A stretch of DNA of 25,712 nt. It comes from Welwitschia mirabilis (Eukaryota; Gnetophyta; Gnetopsida; Welwitschiales). The position numbers were made by a program, and so were the translations under genes. The stretch's first letter is position 1, and each line of letters starts with the position of its first letter. Location of the stretch: contig JBOZIK010000001.1 in the NCBI GenBank assembly GCA_051453625.1, forward strand, positions 231,481,156 through 231,506,867, read 5' to 3'. Shown one piece after another: positions 21,331 to 25,712 of the stretch. A model generated the notes under the pieces. The model was not told the DNA's origin. It was given only the letters and a program-made list of their open reading frames with translations, and ran no database searches.

Positions 21331-21899
21331 CCAGGATCCTTATATTTTGGACATTTTTCAAAAACTAAAGTGGCTATAGATTAGGCTAAGAAGACTTTAC
21401 TAAGTATGGCTTATTTTTATTTCCTCCTACTTAGGTCTTTCAACAACTTAGAATATTTAGGATTTTCTCATAAGAGTTTTCAAAAGGGTAGATTTATGTT
21501 CACATCTTGCCTTAAGGCTTTTGGATAATCATTAAAGATAGGATTGGTATTTAATCTATTTAGCCAAGGGGTATCAATTTTCCTTCATTTATCTTATGAA
21601 AAATTATTCTTATTAATCTTATCACTTAAAAGGAGAATGAAAGTTATGATTTTTTAAAATTTCAATATCCTCTTCTTCTTCATCACCATGTTTATTATTT
21701 TTAAAAATCAAAGCCTCATGGGTAGAAGAGGTTGTCTTGTTCTGACTTATTGTTATAACCTTATAATATTTTTATACTTCATTAGGGTTTGGCAAAGGTT
21801 ATATTGTAATTGATCCCTAATTTATCTTCTTTTGAGATTTTCTTAGTTCATTAATGGAATTTATATGTGGATCATTTTGATTTTGTGAGTTTGATATAT

Positions 21900-23051
21900 T
21901 TATTTAATAATTTAAGTCACTTGGTTGGAATTTTGAGCTATTTGATTGAAAATTAGCATTTTCAAATTTTTTTTTAAATGATTGGAAATTTGATGATTTG
22001 CTTGAAAGTTTTTGAATTTATTCTCAAAAGATTAAAAGTTATATTGCCCATTCATTCTAAGTAGAAATTGATTTTAATTTTGATTTTGATTTCTAAAGTT
22101 TGAAGACTTTAGATTAAAAGAATACCCTTCTTCATAAATTTTCTCTTTATAGGTTGATAATAAAGAACATTCTTTAGTTACATGATAGTTGTCTTCACGC
22201 AAATCACAAGTTGAAACCACATTTTTTTGGTTGTCACTTTTGCATCTAAAATCATTTTAGCATATTTTTCTAATATTGTTGTGAAATCCTTAATTACATT
22301 TGTTGGTTTCTTTTTGTTTTCACTTCCTCATTTTCTTGTTTAACTTCTTTAAAGTCTTTTATGATTTGATCTATATTAAAATTTTCTTTAGATGTTGGTT
22401 TAGGCCATGTTTTACTTATTTCCACTAATTCTTCCAATAACTTTCATGCAATTTTAATGTGACATTCATTAAGTTATTATCACATGAAGAATATACTAGT
22501 TGTTTAGTTTGACTATTTAGTCCATTGTAAAAATAATTTATTAATTCTTCTTAAGTAAAAGAATCAATGGAATTAGAATGAATTGAAATAAAAAATGTTT
22601 ATAAGTAGTGGCATAATCTTCATCAGGTTGTTATTAATATTTGTTACCTCTTTATTTCTTTTTCTTATGTAGTTTCACTTATAAATAATTTCATAAAGGC
22701 TTCTTAAACTTGGTTTCATGATTTTATGCTTTATAAGGAATAGTTCTTAGCCATACTTTTGCTTTTCCTTTTAATGTAATGGAAAAGATAACCATGTAAG
22801 TAGGATTAATATTTCATTTTTTTACCATTTTTTAAAGTAGGCACTAACTGTTCGATATCAGTTATATGTTGAAAGTGATCTTCATCATTTTTTCCATTAA
22901 AAATATGATATGTATTTAAATTTATTAACTCAGCATCTTTACTATGAGGTGGGTCAAAAGGATTTTGGATTTCATGCTTTTTATTTGCAATTACTTCTTT
23001 AAGTGTAACATTGACATTTAGATTAATGGGAATAGTAAAGGTTCTTATCAT
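21900..23051 (-). pseudogene. gag: Athila-like gag (copy 2), broken
   Basis: The open N-terminal part is 23051-22806 (81 codons): MIRTFTIPINLNVNVTLKEV, a DPPHSKDAELINLNTYHIF patch and a DIEQL end. Capsid pieces follow in other frames around 22400-22600. The nucleocapsid zinc knuckle at 22167-22208 reads CDLREDNYHVTKEC, a C-x2-C-x4-H-x4-C knuckle whose second Cys is replaced by Arg. It is followed by KEKIYEEGYSFNLKSSNFRN and an N/Q-rich patch near 22080. It is less shifted than copy 1 around the knuckle, but internal stops elsewhere rule out an intact protein. Confidence 0.87.
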
Positions 23052-23459
23052 GGTAGGGGGCTAGGAGAAGATATCGTTTGTTCTTTTACATAGAATTTGA
23101 CATTTAAATAAAACTATTTGCTTTTAAACTTTCCTTTAAAACTTTTTCTTTAAAAAAATACGATTCTAAAATAATAAATTTAAAAAAATATTTTCTCAAT
23201 TCTTGGAATGCTTTCTATACCTAGGCTTAGTTCATAGTCGATAAAGTTTTTTCTAATATTATATTCGATTAGTAGCCACTCTCTCTTATATTTTATTTTT
23301 TTAATCTGATCTTACTATGTTCTTGTGTGCTCAGTTCTAGTTATATAAGTGTCATCTTAGTGGTTATCCAAATGATATACCTCATTGATAAAAGATACCT
23401 AAAAAAATAAAAAACATGGAAAAATAGAGTTTCAAAATAATATATAAATATAACTCACA

Positions 23460-23497
23460 ATCATCCTCTAAGTCATCTAGATGACAAAGAGGATGAT
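23460..23497. repeat. 38-bp two-tier palindrome in the copy 2 leader
   Basis: Outer arms ATCATCCTCT and AGAGGATGAT are perfect reverse complements. After an AA/AA mismatch comes the perfect 14-bp palindrome GTCATCTAGATGAC at 23472-23485. In the element RNA it would form a stem with a self-complementary UCUAGA tip. It lies between the expected primer-binding site and gag. Confidence 0.8.
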
Positions 23498-23562
23498 GGG
23501 AAAAAAACTCTAGTTCTTATGAAAATGAAAAATCCTTTTTTTTTAGACCATTGTCACTATGT

Positions 23563-23576
23563 GTTGTCTAGACAAC
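23563..23576. repeat. Second TCTAGA-centred perfect palindrome in the copy 2 leader
   Basis: GTTGTCTAGACAAC, 14 bp and perfect, about 90 bp from the first leader palindrome. It has a decayed counterpart (GTCCTCTAGATGAT) in copy 1 at 18763-18776. Confidence 0.75.
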
Positions 23577-23634
23577 GAGGGGGATGACAAGGCACTATTT
23601 TTAGAATACAAATAGGAAAATGCTAAAAGAAAAA

Positions 23635-23708
23635 CCTATGGTTCTACTACAAAGATATAGCACTACTATAGCCTATGGTTCTACTACAAAGATATAGCAC
23701 TACTATAG
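23635..23708. repeat. Perfect 37-bp tandem duplication
   Basis: The 37-bp unit beginning CCTATGGTTCTACTACAAAG is present twice without a difference (23635-23671 and 23672-23708). Copy 1 has a single diverged version near 18836. The duplication is therefore specific to copy 2 and much younger than the divergence of the two copies, or it is an assembly artefact. Confidence 0.95.
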
Positions 23709-23895
23709 ACAACTATCTAAATCAAAATCTAAAATACTTACTTAAGCAATGACAATCCTCAAACTTCAAGCAGTCTTCCCCAATAATGATGTCAAGATGT
23801 TGTAGTGTGTATTTGTATAATCTTTTACATTCTTATTAAATACTATAAATCACAAATATATATTACAAAGCACAACACACTAATATATATGGTAG

Positions 23896-23908
23896 TGACT
23901 CGAATATC
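23896..23908 (-). promoter_or_regulatory. Putative degenerate primer-binding site of a Copia-type element
   Basis: The minus strand reads GATATTCGAGTCA six bases inside the LTR end at 23915. It matches 9 of 13 bases of GGTATCAGAGCCA, complementary to initiator tRNA-Met, the usual Copia primer. Confidence 0.45.
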
Positions 23909-23914
23909 GTAATC

Positions 23915-24162
23915 TGTTGAAGGCACATGCGAGAAGAGAGATTATTGATTTCAAATAAAATATTTAATGTACTTTTTAAGTAGAACAGAATAACAATGCA
24001 AGGAAATACACTATGCAAATGAAATGAAATACTAATATAAATGTAATATCTATTTGATAACCAAATCAACCTATCATGGAGATCGACCATGTATATCCTA
24101 GATTAATTAAGGAAAGCCATCACCAAACTAAAAACAACCCAAGCTATCAGGTACCTCAAACA
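23915..24162 (-). mobile_element. Short Copia-type LTR (248 bp)
   Basis: On the minus strand it begins TGTTTGAGGTACC at 24162 and ends GTGCCTTCAACA at 23915. The ends form an imperfect inverted repeat with TG...CA. The 3' part has the usual look of a plant Copia LTR: a T-rich stretch with TTGCATTGTTATTCTG, then AAATCAATAATCTCTC just before the end. A possible primer-binding site follows. The internal region survives for at most about 150 bases before Athila-like copy 2 sequence begins, so this is a truncated element or a solo LTR. The open frame at 23863-24090 on this strand lies within it and is not a gene. Confidence 0.6.
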
Positions 24163-24434
24163 GAATATGAAAATATGTAAAGTTAACTTAGGAAATAAAA
24201 TGTAGTACATCTAAACTACCAGTGTCTACTTTAACAAAGGTAGCCATCATGATTTATATTACAAATGAAGTTGTCACATAGTCATAAGCAAAATAAACCA
24301 TAAGGGAGATGAACATAATAAAATATACAAAAAGGTAAACATATTTTTTATTAATTTAAACTAGCATTCATGTTACTAAGTAATAGCAACTCAATGAAGG
24401 ATACACAACCCAATACTAAGAAAGAAATTTCTCT
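24163..24434. other. Short AT-rich spacer
   Basis: AT-rich sequence between the Copia-type LTR and the CACTA end. I see no open frame or repeat. Confidence 0.4.
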
Positions 24435-24620
24435 CACTACAAAAAATAAATGTTTTTAAGGTGTTTAATCAGATAAATGCCTTAATTGTATGAGTTTCTA
24501 AGGTGTTTTATTAATTAAACACCTTAAAAGCCATAAATTATCTTTTTAAGGCATTTTTCTGAAATAAACATCTTAAAAGCTATTGCCCTTTAAAATGCTT
24601 AACCATACAAATGCCTAAAA
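24435..24620 (+). mobile_element. CACTA transposon end with palindromic subterminal repeats
   Basis: CACTACAAAAAATAAATG at 24435 is a typical terminus of plant CACTA (En/Spm-type) DNA transposons. Four imperfect palindromic units follow at about 45-bp spacing: AAGGTGTTT/AAATGCCTT (24458-24483), AAGGTGTTT/AAACACCTT (24500-24525, perfect 9-bp arms), AAGGCATTT/AAACATCTT (24548-24574) and AAAATGCTT/AAATGCCT (24592-24616). Such subterminal repeats bind the transposase. The element would extend to the right. No convincing opposite end is seen: TTTGTAGTG at 25393-25401 has no matching subterminal repeats, and its flank CGA differs from the left flank TCT. The other end probably lies beyond the window. 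Confidence 0.85.
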
Positions 24621-24687
24621 AGTTAGGTCTATGAAAATTAAAATAGTCATGCATTACCAAAAGCCAAAAACCCTAACAGAACTACAT

Positions 24688-24733
24688 AGGCATGAAAATA
24701 AAGCGCGGGCATGAAAACATAATGCAGGCATGA
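24688..24733. repeat. 19-bp direct repeat, about 2.4 copies
   Basis: AGGCATGAAAATAAAGCGC is followed directly by GGGCATGAAAACATAATGC and then AGGCATGA. It lies shortly inside the CACTA end. Confidence 0.75.
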
Positions 24734-24835
24734 CTTTAAGTAGAATCACGAGTAGGGCAACAAGCAATAAGAAGAAGAACAGACAAACGATAGTACTGAA
24801 GAGGCTATTAGCTCACAAGAAAAGAGAGCTTTCAT

Positions 24836-24857
24836 AGGCACTGAGAAATCAGTGCCT
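24836..24857. repeat. Perfect hairpin with GAAA loop
   Basis: Arms AGGCACTGA and TCAGTGCCT (9 bp, perfect) enclose GAAA, a GNRA-type tetraloop if transcribed from the + strand. It is inside the presumed CACTA interior. Confidence 0.75.
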
Positions 24858-25187
24858 TCATTTCGCCCACTGCATAGGACTTCATAAAATGAAATCTTTG
24901 CATCAACATCATCGTCGATTCCATTTGCCAATAGAAAAAGTATCATATTTTATGGAGGAGGCATAATCAGTGTTTACATTACATTTTTTTAGGGTGAAAA
25001 TGTGCAAATATCACCTTGATCGAGAAATGCAAAGTTACCTGCATTGCATTGTGGGAGGTTTTCTTACCCTAAAATAGTACAAAATGAAACTTGAAACTCT
25101 AACTTATTTTTAAACAAACCCTAAAAGCATCTAATTTGAAGGTCATATTGATATAAGATGTATGCAAATCAATATCTGTTTTTCCAG

Positions 25188-25398
25188 GCATCTCTACTTA
25201 GAATTTGTCCTACAAATGACTACACTGTGTGCACTTATTAAAATAGTGAAGATGACTGATAGTAAAGTAGAGATAAATAAGGGTTTCTCTGGAGGTTTTT
25301 TAGAGTGGCTGAATTGGGATTCAAATGGTGTGCCATTTGCATTATATGATATTCTGTCTTCATTGAGAATAACTCTTTGTTCTTCACCCAGTTTGTAG
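25188..25398 (+). pseudogene. Exon-like open segment in the CACTA interior, unknown product
   Basis: CTGTTTTTCCAG at 25176-25187 looks like a plant 3' splice site. The frame after it is open for 69 codons and includes MTDSKVEINKGFSGGFLEWL and FALYDILSSLRI before a TAG at 25396. A possible 5' splice site (GAGG followed by GTAAAA) lies at 25419, just after that stop, so the reading frame would have to end here or be broken. I do not recognise a family. The opposite-strand frame at 25238-25564 overlaps it, and I consider it less likely because the splice-like signals point to the + strand. A captured gene fragment or part of a transposon gene are both possible. Confidence 0.3.
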
Positions 25399-25518
25399 TG
25401 CGATGACCCTTATGAGGGTAAAAAAGATTTTCTTTTAGCTTTCCATTAGGATTCCATTTTTCAACTTCTTCTTGAAGATGTTTAATGTTATTTTTCTGAT
25501 GGTTTTTCTTCTTACAGA

Positions 25519-25629
25519 GATGCAGTGGAGCTGGAGTTAGTAGTTTTGGAATATGCATCTTCAAACTGGTTTTTGATGATGACGATTAAGGTAGAGAAGG
25601 AAAAAAAATTTGAAGGAGGCTATCATTAG
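25519..25629 (+). pseudogene. Second exon-like segment, unknown product
   Basis: GGTTTTTCTTCTTACAG ending at 25517 is a good 3' splice site with a pyrimidine tract. The frame after it reads DAVELELVVLEYASSNWFLM and runs to a TAG at 25627-25629 (36 residues). If paired with the donor-like GT at 25419, the intron would be about 100 bp, a normal plant size. No family is recognised, and it may be chance. Confidence 0.25.
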
Positions 25630-25712
25630 CATTAATGTCATAAATGATGCTGCTAGTGCTTATCACTCAACCCCTGGCATTCTCATTTTTTATGCTACAG
25701 CCTCACTGCTAT

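Larger units (their letters stand above)
20957..23800 (-). mobile_element. Athila-like retrotransposon, copy 2 (leader-gag-protease only)
   Basis: Colinear with copy 1 from its leader to the protease. Matching landmarks are MIRTFTIPIN at 23051 (copy 1: MIRTYTIVIN), the N/Q-rich tract, the zinc knuckle and the protease motif, at almost the same spacing. The bases next to the gap (GTAAACTTTTTATTTCCTAAG region) equal copy 1 near 16105. Homology on the other side fades at about 23740-23800. TGTAGTGTG at 23801 could be the remnant of the LTR end, since copy 1 has TGTAATGCC there, but the following bases do not match the LTR. Stops and frameshifts differ from those of copy 1, so the two decayed independently. 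Confidence 0.87.

Noticed and set aside
25393-25401. TTTGTAGTG as the right terminus of the CACTA element
   Set aside because: It has no subterminal repeats beside it, and its 3-bp flank (CGA) does not match the left flank (TCT).
25238-25564. Minus-strand open frame of 108 codons
   Set aside because: It overlaps + strand segments bounded by good splice-like signals, shows no domain, and is probably a shadow frame. I keep some doubt, since neither strand has a recognised product.

Overview
This window looks like nuclear DNA of a seed plant with a large, repeat-rich genome. It is AT-rich and carries long stretches of old, heavily mutated plant-type Ty3/gypsy retrotransposons (Athila-like and Tat-like), a short Copia-type LTR and one end of a CACTA DNA transposon. 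I cannot name the species. No open frame longer than about 130 codons survives, and I find no intact conserved gene. Two assembly gaps (9212-10198, and exactly 100 N at 20857-20956) break the region.

Layout. 1-1150: 3' part of a gypsy LTR on the + strand, with a minisatellite inside it. 1150-3110: a less AT-rich low-copy-looking island with two small minus-strand ORFs that share a short similar segment, and a tRNA-like (Pol III/SINE-type) B-box motif. 3110-9211: about 6 kb of AT-rich sequence in which I recognise no gene, only a 150-bp tandem duplication and a short CT run. 10309-12300: remains of a Tat-like gag on the minus strand, followed by a segment resembling an integrase C-terminal tail. 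12700-14150: TTGAC-rich repeats, a purine/pyrimidine tract and a more GC-rich unclassified block.

14155-20837: the best-preserved element, an Athila-like gypsy element on the minus strand (copy 1). In minus-strand order it shows a complete 1877-bp LTR (20837 to 18961), a primer-binding site, a leader with TCTAGA-centred palindromes, gag, protease, reverse transcriptase and RNase H. It breaks off just before integrase. 20957-about 23800: a second, colinear leader-gag-protease copy of the same family (copy 2), cut at the 100-N gap.

23915-24162: a 248-bp Copia-type LTR (minus strand). 24435 onward: a CACTA transposon end with four palindromic subterminal repeats, followed by a block with splice-like signals and exon-like frames up to the window edge.

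The retroelement genes all carry stops and frameshifts and cannot be expressed as intact proteins. They are read here as fossils. The most useful leads are the matched LTR pair in opposite orientations with minisatellite arrays of different length, the palindromic leader hairpins shared by the two Athila-like copies, the CACTA end with its possible captured exons, and the two similar small ORFs near 2.1-2.7 kb.
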